From Agathobaculum ammoniilyticum (GTDB lineage Bacteria; Bacillota; Clostridia; Oscillospirales; Butyricicoccaceae), in contig NZ_JAOQJE010000015.1 of NCBI RefSeq assembly GCF_025567315.1, positions 1-59,071 on the forward strand: a stretch of DNA of 59,071 nucleotides. Reading direction: 5' to 3'. Within the stretch, counting starts at the first letter, position 1. Every line of letters begins with the position of its first letter. The notes under the pieces were generated by a model, which saw nothing but the letters and a program-made list of their open reading frames with translations, was not told the DNA's origin and did no database searches. Positions 8,191-16,611 of the stretch are shown here, one piece after another. A program made the position numbers and the translations under genes.

Positions 8191-10920
8191 TCACCGCCCG
8201 TTTGCCTCTACACCATCGTATAAGAGATCGTTGCCCCCCTCGCTCTTGGTTCCCTTCGAGGTGTAGGCCTGTCCTACGGACAGCGGCAAAGCGATATAGG
8301 CGACTGTGCGTGCGAGCGCCCCCGCCTGATCAAACTCCTGAATCGTCACATCCAGGTTGCCGGCGCCGTTTCCGACATAACGGAAACCGTACTGTGCATT
8401 GTCATAGAACAAAAAGATCTTCTGGTCACCCTCGACAATAACCGAGATCATGCTTCCTTCGGCGCAGACGGGCTGGTTATCCTCCACCCACGCTACCGGA
8501 TCCTGTTGGCCGTTTTGGTATACATAAACGGCCAACGGACAGGCGGCGGTATACTTTCTGGCCTGCCATTCTTCCAGCCGCTTATATTGCTCATACAGAT
8601 CACGATGCTTCTCATTGTCTTTCAAAAATTCGATCTAGCCGGTTTGGGGTTCCTCAAAGCGTGCGGCATAGCCATCCTTTTTCCCGCTCACCTGCTCGAT
8701 TAATTTGTCAAACGTTTCATCCCCCACGAAAAGTGCATCCCAACAGATTTCGTAATAGCGGATGGCCTCATCACAATCTTAGAGCAGCGCGCCGTATCCC
8801 AGATCGACGGCGGCCAGATAATTTGGGGCAAGCCTGATGTTTTCTTCTTCATCCGCCTGTATTCCCGTCAGGAATTCGTTTTTTGTGTCCGAATACACCT
8901 GATTTAACAGCGATTCCACGATCACAGTAGCCGCCAGCTTGCTCATCTGTTCAATTTTCTTATCATTATCCGTCAAGAAATTGACGATAAACCCCATCCC
9001 TTTATAGGCGGCATGGATGGTTTCCAGTTCCGGCAACATTACCAGCTTGATACCTTTCCAAATGAACTCATTCAGTAGATAGCCGGCCTCCTAGATACTG
9101 GCTGTCACACAGCTCTTTCCTATAAAATCGGTCAATGCGTCCCCCGTGCAGCTTTTCATGGCAGTTTTCCAACGCTGTCCACCACTTAGCGGAATCGACA
9201 AAGCCGCCCTCCTCCAGAAGCTGAAGCAGGGTTTCACCGGGGGGTATCGTTGTAGAGCAGGTCGCTATATGTGGTTTGGTCCTGGAGGCTTCCATCCTCC
9301 TTTTCTGCAAACTGTATCGTGGCGCGGCACAGACTCAGCTCAAAATCCGGCGTTTCCTGCCCGACGACAAGGCGGCAACCGGTCGCCGATGTTATCAATT
9401 GCGCAGGGAACCACGCTGCTGCCTGCATTTCCACAGGCGATTTTGACTCCGGCCAGATACCGGTAGCCCAGCGCGGCCTGTTCTTCCTCGGTCAGTTCCA
9501 GAAAGCTCTGCTGCTCCGGAACAAGCGGCGCGACCGTTTCATCTGAGGAATACCACTCGATATCCGCCTGCGTCAGCTCGACCTCCGTATCGATCTGCAT
9601 GAACATCGAAATATCCACGGCATATTCCGTCTGGCTGAATTCCGCTGCGCCGATCGGCCGGTCCGGCGTCGTCATGGGTACATACTGCACATAAACTGAG
9701 TAGTCGATCGTGGAAATCAACGGATAGCCGCTGTTGTAGTAGCCAGTGTCGCGGATCCAAACATCGTCGTCGCCGTTCAGCTCATGCACGGTCTTCCGCT
9801 TTTTCAACTCGCGGGCGGTTCTGGCCTGCGCGTCGGTCGCTGTACCTGTTTCATCCAGATAGCAGGAGTAATTCAGCGCGGCGCTTGCGCTCAGCATAGC
9901 CACAGGCTCGCCCTGCACCGTGCCGGCATTATAAACGCCGTTCAGGCGCACCGATCCAGCGATTGATGCAACGATGCCTGCCGGCGTTGAAGTAGCGTTC
10001 GATTGCCACGTCGTTGCCAGCCCCTTGGCGGTATGTTATCGCACTGGCAATGCCGCCAACACTTTTGGTGCGGCCGGGCACATTACCCAGATTCCAGCAA
10101 TCACTGACGCTTTTATGTGCAAGCCCCATGATCCCGCCAACATCATGTTCACCGATGATCGTGCCAACATTATAGCAGTTTTTTATCCGGAATATATCAC
10201 AATAACCAGTGATACCACCCACATGGATATTGCCGGTTATTTTCCGCTGTTTGAGTTTTTATCAATTATAATCTCACACCAATTATCTTCCATGCCGCCA
10301 ATAATTCCGCCTGTACGGTCACCTCCCTGCACGGCAGCGCTATGGCAATTGGAAATGGTTGAATAGTTTCCGCTATTTGACCACCTTGCATAACCTGCGA
10401 TACCCCCAACATTTTCCTTTCCGATAATCAGGGATTCTTCCAGTGAAAGATTTTGTACATTCGTCCAGCTCTATTCAACTTTCGAATAACCCCAAAAGCC
10501 TGACTTTTTCCTGCTCCGGTAAATTGATGTACACACTGCGGACGGCATAGCCCCTCCCATCCAATTGTCCACGAAAAGTATTGGTTACATTGCCGATCGG
10601 CGTCCATTGGTTTTTCGACGCGGTGTCTTCATCCCAGCTCTGCCGCTCACTCGTATCATTGAGATAGATATCATTGGTCAGCGCCGCATAGCGAAGGCCA
10701 AATGTACCGTCATTGACCGCCTGCTCGAATTTTGCCAACTGCGCGCCGTTTGCGATCAGGTAAGGAGCGCTTTCTGTGCCGCTGCCGCCAGCATAGCTTT
10801 CCGCAGCCGTGCCGTCCCAGATCTCCGGCTGCGCGCGCTGGTATGCCGCGAACGCCCACACCAGCACATGCCAACCAGCAGGGCGCAGGTCAAAATCAGG
10901 CTGATTACTCCTTTTTCACC
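8191..10920 (-). pseudogene. Large GLUG-repeat-like surface protein, heavily decayed
   Basis: Fragments on one strand add up to a single secreted protein of roughly 900 residues. From the N-terminus there is a frameshifted signal peptide (VISLILTCALLVGM), then a repeat domain with IWDGTAAESYAGGSG, TNTFRGQLDGRGYAV, YNVGTIIGEHDVGGIMG and VYNAGTVQGE, typical of GLUG/beta-helix adhesin-like repeats. A long acidic domain follows, ending near GGNDLLYDGVEANGR. Lesions include a frameshift near 9093 and in-frame stops at about 8778 (TAA) and 8635 (TAG). Intact relatives would be cell-surface or spore-surface proteins. No anchor motif is visible at the end. Confidence 0.75.
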
Positions 10921-10922
10921 AA

Positions 10923-11183
10923 TTATGCCCCCACATATGCTTGTTGCTGACCGTATCGATCAGCCCCCTCTCCGTCAATGAAATAACCGCGCAACACCCC
11001 ATTCATGAGGAAATATACGTTGGTCTGCATATCCTCTTCACGGATCAAAAGCTCGCTCTTTTTCAGGTGGCGCATATATACAGGCGGAAGCAGCCGCTGA
11101 TTCAGTTCATCATCCTGCAAAAGCATTGCATCGCTCAGGAATTCCAGGATCGTCATTTCCAAATCCCTCTTTGCTTGATTCAC
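10923..11183 (-). pseudogene. Crp/Fnr-type regulator, N-terminal fragment
   Basis: An 86-residue frame that resembles the start of a cyclic-nucleotide-binding-fold regulator: a helical N-terminus (DLEMTILEFLSDAMLL), then LKKSELLIREEDMQTNVYFLMNGVLRGYF, the usual beta-roll phrase. The rest of the beta-roll, the dimer helix and the helix-turn-helix are missing. The frame runs into the upstream edge of the surface-protein pseudogene, so a deletion probably removed the C-terminal two thirds. It is not expected to work as a regulator. Confidence 0.6.
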
Positions 11184-11281
11184 AATATCATTATAATCGA
11201 ATCATTTTCGGCCAGCATTATTATAAGATAATTATTTCTCAGCAGCAGCGAAAAAATATTATGTCATGGCGGTGCGCAAAC

Positions 11282-11316
11282 AAAAAAGCCGCCTGTTTTA
11301 TCAAACAAGCGGCTTT
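11282..11316 (-). terminator. Terminator of tRNA-Arg
   Basis: On the minus strand, AAAAGCCGC and GCGGCTTTTTT flank an inner TGTTT/AAACA pairing and end in a T-run, directly after the tRNA 3' end. Confidence 0.8.
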
Positions 11317-11319
11317 TCG

Positions 11320-11396
11320 TGGTACGCCCGATGCGATTCGAACGCACGGCCTTTGGAGTCGGAGTCCAACGCTCTATCCAGCTGAGCTACGGGCGC
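11320..11396 (-). tRNA. tRNA-Arg (anticodon CCG)
   Basis: A full 77-base cloverleaf. It has acceptor GCGCCCG paired with CGGGCGT, D-arm GCTCAGCTGGATAGAGC, anticodon stem TTGGA/TCCAA with loop CTCCGAC (anticodon CCG, reading CGG), T-arm GTGCGTTCGAATCGCAT and an encoded ACCA end. It is followed by its own terminator. No integrase lies next to it. Confidence 0.93.
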
Positions 11397-11410
11397 GGGT
11401 ACAAAAAGTA

Positions 11411-11995
11411 TTATACCAGCTTTTCCGCAGTTTGTAAAGCATCCACTTCCGGCTTTTTCTTTTTCGGCTTCTTTTTATAGCGGTCTTCTTCCGAGAAGAT
11501 GCAGCCGCAGTATTTCTGCATGTACAGGCCCAGTTCACGCGCCCTGTCCTGCCCCTCGCGGAAGCGGGGCGAAAAGTCCCTGTGCAGGTACTGCACGCCG
11601 TATTTTTCCGCCGCCCGCTCGGCCGCCTCGCGCATGAGCGCATGGTTCTGGTACGGGCTGACGAACAGCGTGGACGTGAACTGGTCAAACCCATGCTCCG
11701 CCGCATAGCGTGCGGTTTCTTCAAACCGCAGAGTATAGCAGAATGTGCAGCGGTTGTCAAAATTGGGGTACACCCCCTCAATAAACCGCCGCAGGCCGTA
11801 TTCATTTTCGATCTCCAGCTTGAGGTCAATGCTTTTCGCATACTCGACCAGCGTATTCTTGCGCATCTTATATTCCGTAAACGGATGGATATTCGGGTTG
11901 TACCAAAATCCCACCGGCTCGATGCCCTCCTGCCGCAGCGTATCGATGCAGGCGATCGAGCAGGGCGCGCAACAGATGTGCAGCAGCGTTTTCAT
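11411..11995 (-). CDS. queH: Epoxyqueuosine reductase QueH
   Basis: A 194-residue protein, typical for QueH (former DUF208). It reduces epoxyqueuosine to queuosine in tRNA, replacing QueG, in the cytoplasm. Cysteines for the iron-sulfur cluster and iron site appear as CCAPCS (residues 9-12), RCTFCYTLR (C83, C86) and YCGC near residue 163. FWYNPNIHPFTEYKMR and SPYQNH are strong family phrases. The C-terminus is very lysine-rich (KKKPKKKKP). It lies just upstream of the tRNA-Arg gene on the same strand, separated by 14 bases. Confidence 0.93.
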   Translation of the reverse strand: MKTLLHICCAPCSIACIDTLRQEGIEPVGFWYNPNIHPFTEYKMRKNTLVEYAKSIDLKLEIENEYGLRRFIEGVYPNFDNRCTFCYTLRFEETARYAAEHGFDQFTSTLFVSPYQNHALMREAAERAAEKYGVQYLHRDFSPRFREGQDRARELGLYMQKYCGCIFSEEDRYKKKPKKKKPEVDALQTAEKLV

Positions 11996-12103
11996 GTGCT
12001 ATCCCTCCCTCTGTTTTGTTATTCTATCATATTCCGGCCGCTCTTGCAAAGCCCGTCCAAAGCCGTTATACTGGAATCACAGAGAGAAAGGAGGCTTCCC
12101 CTT

Positions 12104-12949
12104 ATGAAAGATATTGCCTACTACAATGGCGCGATCGGCCGCATCGACGAGATCCGCGCACCGATCACCGACCGCGGCCTTTACTTTGGCGACGGTGTTT
12201 ACGACGCCGCTATGGTGCGGAACAAAAAAATATTCGCGCTCGCGGACCATCTTGACCGCTTTTATAACAGCCTGGCGCTGCTCCGTATCGATCCGCCAAT
12301 GGAGCGGGACGCACTCGCCGCCGTGCTGAACGACCTTGTCGCCCGTCTGGATTCGGACGCGCCGCATATGCTCTACTGGCAGTCCACCCGCGCGGCGGCA
12401 CACCGCATGCACGCGTTCCCCAAGGGTGCAAAATCCACCCTGATGGCTTTTTCCGAGGCGTGCAGCCTCGACAGGCAGGACAGGCCCTACAAGCTGATTA
12501 CGGTTGAGGACACCCGCTTCCTGCACTGTAACATCAAAACGCTCAACCTCATCCCCAACTGCATGGCCATGCAGCGGGCAGCCGAGGCCGGCTGCGACGA
12601 GGTCGTATTCCATCGGGGCGAGCGCGTGACCGAGGGCGCCCATTCCGGCCTTGCGATGCTTAAGGACGGTGTGTTCTGTACCCCGCCAGCGGACGAGCTG
12701 ATCCTGCCCAGCATCACACGCAAGCACTTCCTCGAGCTGTGCGGTAAGCTCGGCATTCCGTCGCGCATCGCGCCGTTCACGGTCGATGAATTGCTACAGG
12801 CAGATGAAATCATGATCCTGTCTACTGGCTCGCACTGTATTGCGGTCAGCGAGATTGACGGGCGGCCGGTCGGCGGCCGCGACGCCGACCGGCTGGACAG
12901 GCTGCAAACCGCTTATCAAGAGTGGTTCGACGCACAAACCGCCGGATAA
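12104..12949 (+). CDS. dat: D-amino-acid-type aminotransferase (class IV, PLP)
   Basis: A 281-residue class IV aminotransferase. It swaps amino groups between D-amino acids (or branched-chain acids) and 2-oxo acids, in the cytoplasm. Family signs are ITDRGLYFGDGVYDA (residues 21-35), the PLP lysine in LHCNIKTLNL (K145, the same position as in Bacillus DAAT), and VTEGAHSGLAM with the cofactor-phosphate turn. I chose the ATG at 12104, which has AAAGGAGG ten bases upstream; the frame is open far upstream but without support. Sixteen bases separate it from the flavoprotein gene, so they probably form an operon. D-alanine supply for the wall is a plausible role. Branched-chain specificity cannot be ruled out. 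Confidence 0.85.
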   Translation: MKDIAYYNGAIGRIDEIRAPITDRGLYFGDGVYDAAMVRNKKIFALADHLDRFYNSLALLRIDPPMERDALAAVLNDLVARLDSDAPHMLYWQSTRAAAHRMHAFPKGAKSTLMAFSEACSLDRQDRPYKLITVEDTRFLHCNIKTLNLIPNCMAMQRAAEAGCDEVVFHRGERVTEGAHSGLAMLKDGVFCTPPADELILPSITRKHFLELCGKLGIPSRIAPFTVDELLQADEIMILSTGSHCIAVSEIDGRPVGGRDADRLDRLQTAYQEWFDAQTAG

Positions 12950-12964
12950 ACGAAAGGAGCCGTT

Positions 12965-13822
12965 ATGCCATCTATCCTCATTGTCGGCGGCGGGCCGGCC
13001 GGACTGAGTGCCGCAATCTATGCCGCGCGTGCTAATATTCCAACCACCGTACTGTATAAGGATGGCGGCGCGCTGGGCAGGACGGAAAAAATCGAGAACT
13101 ATTTCGGCTTTGTCGAGCCGCTTTCGGGTCCCGACCTACTGGCGCGCGGCCGCGCCCAGGCCGCCCGTCTGGGCGTGACCCTTACCGAAGCCGAGGTCAC
13201 CGGTATCGAATACGCGGAAGTCGGCTTTTCTGTCAAATCCACAGGCGGCGCGTTCCCTGCGGACGCGGTTATTCTGGCAACGGGCGCGCCGCGCGCGGTC
13301 CCCCCAATCCCGGGCGTACTGAAATTTGAGGGGCGCGGCGTCAGCTATTGTGCGGTATGCGACGCTTTCTTTTACCGCGGCAAGCCGGTCGCTGTGCTGG
13401 GGCAGGGAGAGTATGCACTGGAGGAGACTCGCACCCTGCTGCCGGTCGCGTCCTCTGTTACGCTGCTGACAGCGGGCGGCGCGCTACAGGCGGCTGTCCC
13501 CGCCGGCCTGTCGGTCGATACCCGTCCGGTCACGGCGGTCGAAGGTACCGATCGGGTGACGCAGGTCGTCTTTGAAAGCGGCGAACCGTTGCCGGTGGAC
13601 GGTGTGTTCATCGCCTACGGCACGGCAGGCAGCGCGGATTTTGCCCGCAAGCTGGGCGCTCAGCTTGAAAACGGCCGCATCCAGACCGATATCGGCATGG
13701 CAACCGCAGTCCCCGGCCTGTTTGCGGCCGGAGACTGCACGGGAGGGCTACTACAGGTCTCCAAGGCCGTATCGGACGGAGCGCAGGCCGCTATGAGCGC
13801 GGTCAAATTCCTCCGCAAATAA
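12965..13822 (+). CDS. Thioredoxin-reductase-like flavoprotein
   Basis: A 285-residue FAD/NAD(P) oxidoreductase. The FAD-binding GGGPAG (residues 8-13), the redox pair C129/C132 in CAVCD (classic TrxB is CATCD) and a C-terminal FAD motif GLFAAGDCTGG are present. The NAD(P) site is unusual: where TrxB has GGGxSA, this one reads LGQGEYALEE. The protein is about 20-25 residues shorter than standard TrxB. It may reduce thioredoxin or a similar disulfide partner, but the altered nucleotide site suggests a divergent member with a different electron donor or partner. It lies second in the operon and is followed by a strong terminator. Confidence 0.75.
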   Translation: MPSILIVGGGPAGLSAAIYAARANIPTTVLYKDGGALGRTEKIENYFGFVEPLSGPDLLARGRAQAARLGVTLTEAEVTGIEYAEVGFSVKSTGGAFPADAVILATGAPRAVPPIPGVLKFEGRGVSYCAVCDAFFYRGKPVAVLGQGEYALEETRTLLPVASSVTLLTAGGALQAAVPAGLSVDTRPVTAVEGTDRVTQVVFESGEPLPVDGVFIAYGTAGSADFARKLGAQLENGRIQTDIGMATAVPGLFAAGDCTGGLLQVSKAVSDGAQAAMSAVKFLRK

Positions 13823-13831
13823 TGCTGTTTA

Positions 13832-13862
13832 ATCTCCCCCGCCTGCCGGCGGGGGATTTTTC
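13832..13862 (+). terminator. Rho-independent terminator
   Basis: A GC-rich stem CCCCCGCC / GGCGGGGG (13836-13843 with 13848-13855) with loop TGCC and tail GATTTTT, ten bases after the flavoprotein stop. Confidence 0.9.
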
Positions 13863-13863
13863 A

Positions 13864-13892
13864 TTGACAAACGCTGTTCCAACCGTTATAAT
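13864..13892 (+). promoter_or_regulatory. Perfect consensus promoter
   Basis: TTGACA (13864-13869), exactly 17 bases, TATAAT (13887-13892). It lies right after the terminator and 45 bases before the GIY-YIG-like gene. Three TTAGTAA copies follow at 8-base spacing (13894, 13902, 13910), over the expected start of transcription. Confidence 0.85.
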
Positions 13893-13893
13893 A

Positions 13894-13916
13894 TTAGTAA
13901 ATTAGTAATTTAGTAA
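13894..13916 (+). repeat. Three tandem TTAGTAA boxes
   Basis: TTAGTAA occurs at 13894-13900, 13902-13908 and 13910-13916, an exact 8-base period, just downstream of the -10 box. This is a likely repressor-binding site, or a slipped AT tract; the sequence alone cannot tell. Confidence 0.6.
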
Positions 13917-13937
13917 ATTCAAAGGAAGGAGCTTCCC

Positions 13938-14279
13938 ATGGAAAAGCAGCAGCGGCGCAAAGCCGTGGCAGCCTACAAGGCGCGCCGCCAGCGGGGCGGG
14001 GTTTTCCAGATCCGCAACACACAGACCGGACGCATCCTGCTACGCCGCACGCTCGACTTGCGCGGCAGCGAAAACCGCTTCCAGTTCGCGCAGATGACCG
14101 GTTCCTGCACCGACCACGCCCTGCAGGCGGACTGGCAAAACGGTGGCTGGACATTCGTTTTTGAGGTGTTGGAGGTACTGACCCAAAAGGAGACGCAGAC
14201 CGAAGCCGAATTCAAAAGCGATATTGAAGCGTTGTTCGAGCTATGGCAGGAAAAGCTGGCGGACGCACCGCAATACTGA
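13938..14279 (+). CDS. GIY-YIG-nuclease-like small protein
   Basis: A 113-residue protein resembling the short clostridial GIY-YIG family: basic N-terminus (KQQRRKAVAAYKARRQRGG), then VFQIRNTQTGRILLRRTLDL, where GIY-YIG proteins have GIYxIxN and the second strand. The C-terminal helix (ALFELWQEKL) and WTFVFEVLEVL also fit. The canonical GIY and YIG tyrosines are replaced (GGVFQI, ILLRRT), so nuclease activity is doubtful. It is the only gene behind a perfect promoter with tandem boxes, and a long hairpin follows it. The role is unknown; DNA binding is plausible. Confidence 0.6.
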   Translation: MEKQQRRKAVAAYKARRQRGGVFQIRNTQTGRILLRRTLDLRGSENRFQFAQMTGSCTDHALQADWQNGGWTFVFEVLEVLTQKETQTEAEFKSDIEALFELWQEKLADAPQY

Positions 14280-14309
14280 AAAAGGAAACGCCCCACCTCC
14301 CAGTCTTGT

Positions 14310-14349
14310 TTTTTCCAAAACCGCTTCGACGCTTGCGGTTTTGGAAAAA
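14310..14349 (+). terminator. Long AT/GC hairpin after the GIY-YIG-like gene
   Basis: A 15-bp perfect stem (14310-14324 with 14335-14349) with a 10-base loop. There is a T-run on the left arm but no long T-tail on the right, so it could act on either strand. Confidence 0.6.
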
Positions 14350-14504
14350 CGGTGCGCTTTCGGGTGAAATTACTGTCTTACTTTGCGGTACGGTGCGTTA
14401 AAATACATTGATTGTCTTGTTCCTATACAAAACTTTGAGGGGGAATAGCGCCATTATATTTTTAGGGGAATCCCCCTTGTGCGAGATCCCCCAAAAAACG
14501 AAAT

Positions 14505-14620
14505 ATGTCTCAGAGTTAGATTGCATAGTGGCTTGGAACCTTCAAACAAGTGTTGAGCAGATACGAAACAGAGCAACGTGTGCCCCAAATTGCTCTTGTT
14601 CAGTCATTTGCACAAAAATC
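14505..14620 (+). pseudogene. Helix-turn-helix (XRE-type) fragment
   Basis: Three short frames join into a typical XRE helix-turn-helix: MSQS, then VAWNLQTSVEQ, then SRYETEQRVPQIALVQSFA. The phrase SxYExxxRxP is the family's recognition and turn region. Two stops and two frame changes lie within 120 bases, and no effector domain follows, so this is a relic. Confidence 0.55.
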
Positions 14621-15071
14621 AAAATTTACACAGATTACTTGCTGGGAGGTTCTTCTGAAAAAGCCACATTTAATCCCCTGTGTGGCCTTGACTGACCGCC
14701 TTTTTACAGAATCTTTTTTGATGTCACAGTGCAATTGCAGCTCGATGCTCCATGCCTATCCTGTGTAATCGATTTGATGAACAAACAGGTCCGAAACAGC
14801 ATTTTCAAGGTGTAAAAGGATGCCGCTCTGCAATGTATTGTGGCTTTGGGATACGTTTAATGTATCACTTGAAGTACGAATTAACGGTACGGCGTATCAT
14901 CCCAAACAGATTTCTGTGGAAGTGCATGAAGTAGTCCATACCTACATCAACGAAAGGCAGGAATACCGTTCGCATAGTGGAAACTTGGAACCAACAAAGA
15001 ATGTCAAGTTCTAAATCTCCACTTCGTTAAGATTGAAAGTAGCTACTCCATCCCCGCGTATGCAGAGCCTA
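14621..15071. other. Non-coding stretch, no recognisable gene
   Basis: About 450 bases of AT-rich sequence with only short frames. In an intact type I-E locus, cas2 and the array would lie near here, downstream of cas1. I found no convincing cas2 motif and no repeated spacer-length units. Confidence 0.4.
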
Positions 15072-15819
15072 TCATTGGAACATATTTCCTACAGCGCATA
15101 CAGGTTTCCTTTGATGATATGTCGTGATACTGTCCGCCTCGAATGCTGCTGAGGTGGTCGTCTCCGCCTTATATAAATCTGCAATATCATATACGAATGA
15201 CAACTGTTTGCCGGCGTAAATAAAGCCACGCCCTGGAGAGCAGCCCAGCGATACGATTGCAGCATGGCACAAGCCATACCATAAGCATCGCATCGGCTTC
15301 CGACATCGCTTGATTGACCGGACCCACCATATCACAATCCTGATTTTTGTAGAAACGCTTATTCCACTTAACGCCAGTTATACGGCGGGCAAGCTCATAC
15401 GCTTTACGTACGCGGATCCCCTCCATGCCGCGAATTTGCTGCAAGGTCAGGTGATCTGTTTTTACTTTTGGGAAGCGGAGTGCGTACATCCGCCTCACCG
15501 CCTGCATATGCAGTTCTTCATCCATGAACAGAGCAGATTCTTTGCGCTTCTCATCTCTCCAATTCCCGCCGCATAAAACAGGTAGTTCCTTCACCGCACC
15601 AGATCGCCATACATCCATTTTCACAAATTGCACGAACACCGCATGGGTCACGCTTGTTCCCGATCCAAGCAACAAGCAGGTCATGGCTGCAATCGGAATA
15701 GGAAGTCCATCTTTTGGAATGGCAATAATAGCAGCATCATTCTGCTCAATAGCAGCATGCTCCAAGTAGAGATATGTAATGCTGTCCCTTAATTTCGGCA
15801 GTTCCTGCAAATTTTTCAT
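15072..15819 (-). pseudogene. cas1: CRISPR integrase Cas1 (type I-E), frameshifted
   Basis: Cas1 is the catalytic half of the Cas1-Cas2 spacer integrase. The start (ATG 15819) reads MKNLQELPKLRDSITYLYLE, the type I-E Cas1 opening. It continues AAIIAIPKDG, MTCLLLGSGTSVTHA, LTLQQIRGMEGIRVRKAY and WNKRFYKNQ. The end, YGLCHAAIVSLGCSPGRGF then QLSFVYDIADLYKAE, is in a second frame. The middle (around 15590-15650) needs two more frame changes to restore CENGCMAIWCGEG and RSAKNLL. The last 50 or so residues are absent. The start overlaps the cas6e stop (ATGA), as in live operons. It cannot make active Cas1 as it stands. Confidence 0.88.
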
Positions 15820-16353
15820 CCTTGCCTCCGCAACAAAGGCATTCCCATTCCATATGCTTTTCCAGCACCAATGCATTCTTCCGCCTTGCTCCCGCGCATG
15901 ATTTCCCATCATGTGGACGCTTTCCTTCTCGTTTGCCTGCAACAGATCAAATCCGTATTGCGCCGCCTTGTGCAAGGGCCATTCCAGCCGCCCTGTTTTT
16001 TCACGCAGGATCCGTCGGCGGCTGTTTTAATGTCCCTCCGCCGCCACTTTTTTAGTTGGGGCAGTCAGAAGATCCCCCCTCCAAATCTGCCCTAATTCCT
16101 TTAACCAATCTGTCAGATCCCGTTCGCCGGCAAAAGCCATCCCTGCAGTCAACGCGCTCTGATCTACTGGTGTAGTTGAATACAGGTACTGCGCCGTCAT
16201 CCCCCGATCAGCACGCAGGCGGTATAGGATTTCAGATTCTTTTCTGCCGCTTTGAAACAGTCCGCTTACCAGACGGCGCATCTGCTGGCAGTCTCCCATC
16301 GCCCGTTGAATCGCGCGCACTTGCGGGCGCAAGTCAATTCTTGTCAGATACAT
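15816..16353 (-). pseudogene. cas6e: CRISPR RNA endonuclease Cas6e (type I-E), shortened and frameshifted
   Basis: Cas6e cuts precursor CRISPR RNA and stays in Cascade. From the ATG at 16353 (AAGGAGG upstream) the frame reads MYLTRIDLRPQVRAIQRAM, then LYRLRADRGMTAQYLYSTT, the family's N-terminal ferredoxin fold. After a stop near 16027 a second frame gives RRILREKTGRLEWPLHKAAQ. A third frame ends with IGAGKAYGMGMPLLRRQG, the glycine-rich C-terminal loop. The total is about 180 residues against about 210-230 expected, so an internal deletion is likely in addition to the frameshifts. Confidence 0.8.
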
Positions 16354-16356
16354 CAT

Positions 16357-16458
16357 TCTCCTCCTTGCTATCACGCCGCGCCACACGCGTCTCTGCTCAA
16401 ATTGACGGCTGCCCATCTCCCCCCTGCCATCCTGGCGCGTCATCAATGTCAAGTTCGA
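16357..16458 (-). pseudogene. Probable Cas5e C-terminal tail
   Basis: Immediately upstream of cas6e, the minus strand reads GSRQFEQRRVWRGVIARRR, which resembles the basic RxFxxRxV ending of Cas5e and lies where cas5e should end. The match is short and the frame is broken upstream, so this is tentative. Confidence 0.35.
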
Positions 16459-16590
16459 CTACTCCGGTTCGCACTCGTAATGCGACGGAAACTGCGCCCC
16501 ACCAAACATGCAGATTTTTGGCACGCCGGTATCGTCACGGTTCAAATTGGTCGGCGGATAATTCTTAATCATGTGGATTTCATACAGCAT
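16459..16590 (-). pseudogene. cas7e: Cas7e (type I-E backbone subunit), N-terminal stub
   Basis: From the ATG at 16590 (GAGGAG upstream) the frame reads IHMIKNYPPTNLNRDDTG and then PKICMFGGAQ, the very conserved Cas7e/CasC opening (PxNLNRDDTGxPK and the GG turn). After about 33 residues the match ends and a stop comes at 16459. Nearly all of cas7e and most of cas5e have therefore been deleted between this stub and the next remnant. In intact Cascade, six Cas7e copies coat the guide RNA. Confidence 0.8.
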
Positions 16591-16611
16591 CAGGTATTTT
16601 CTCCTCGTATA

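Noticed and set aside
15030..15085. A CRISPR-repeat-like string (CATCCCCGCGTATGC) downstream of cas1
   Set aside because: Only one copy, imperfect, and no spaced repeats around it. Not enough to call an array.
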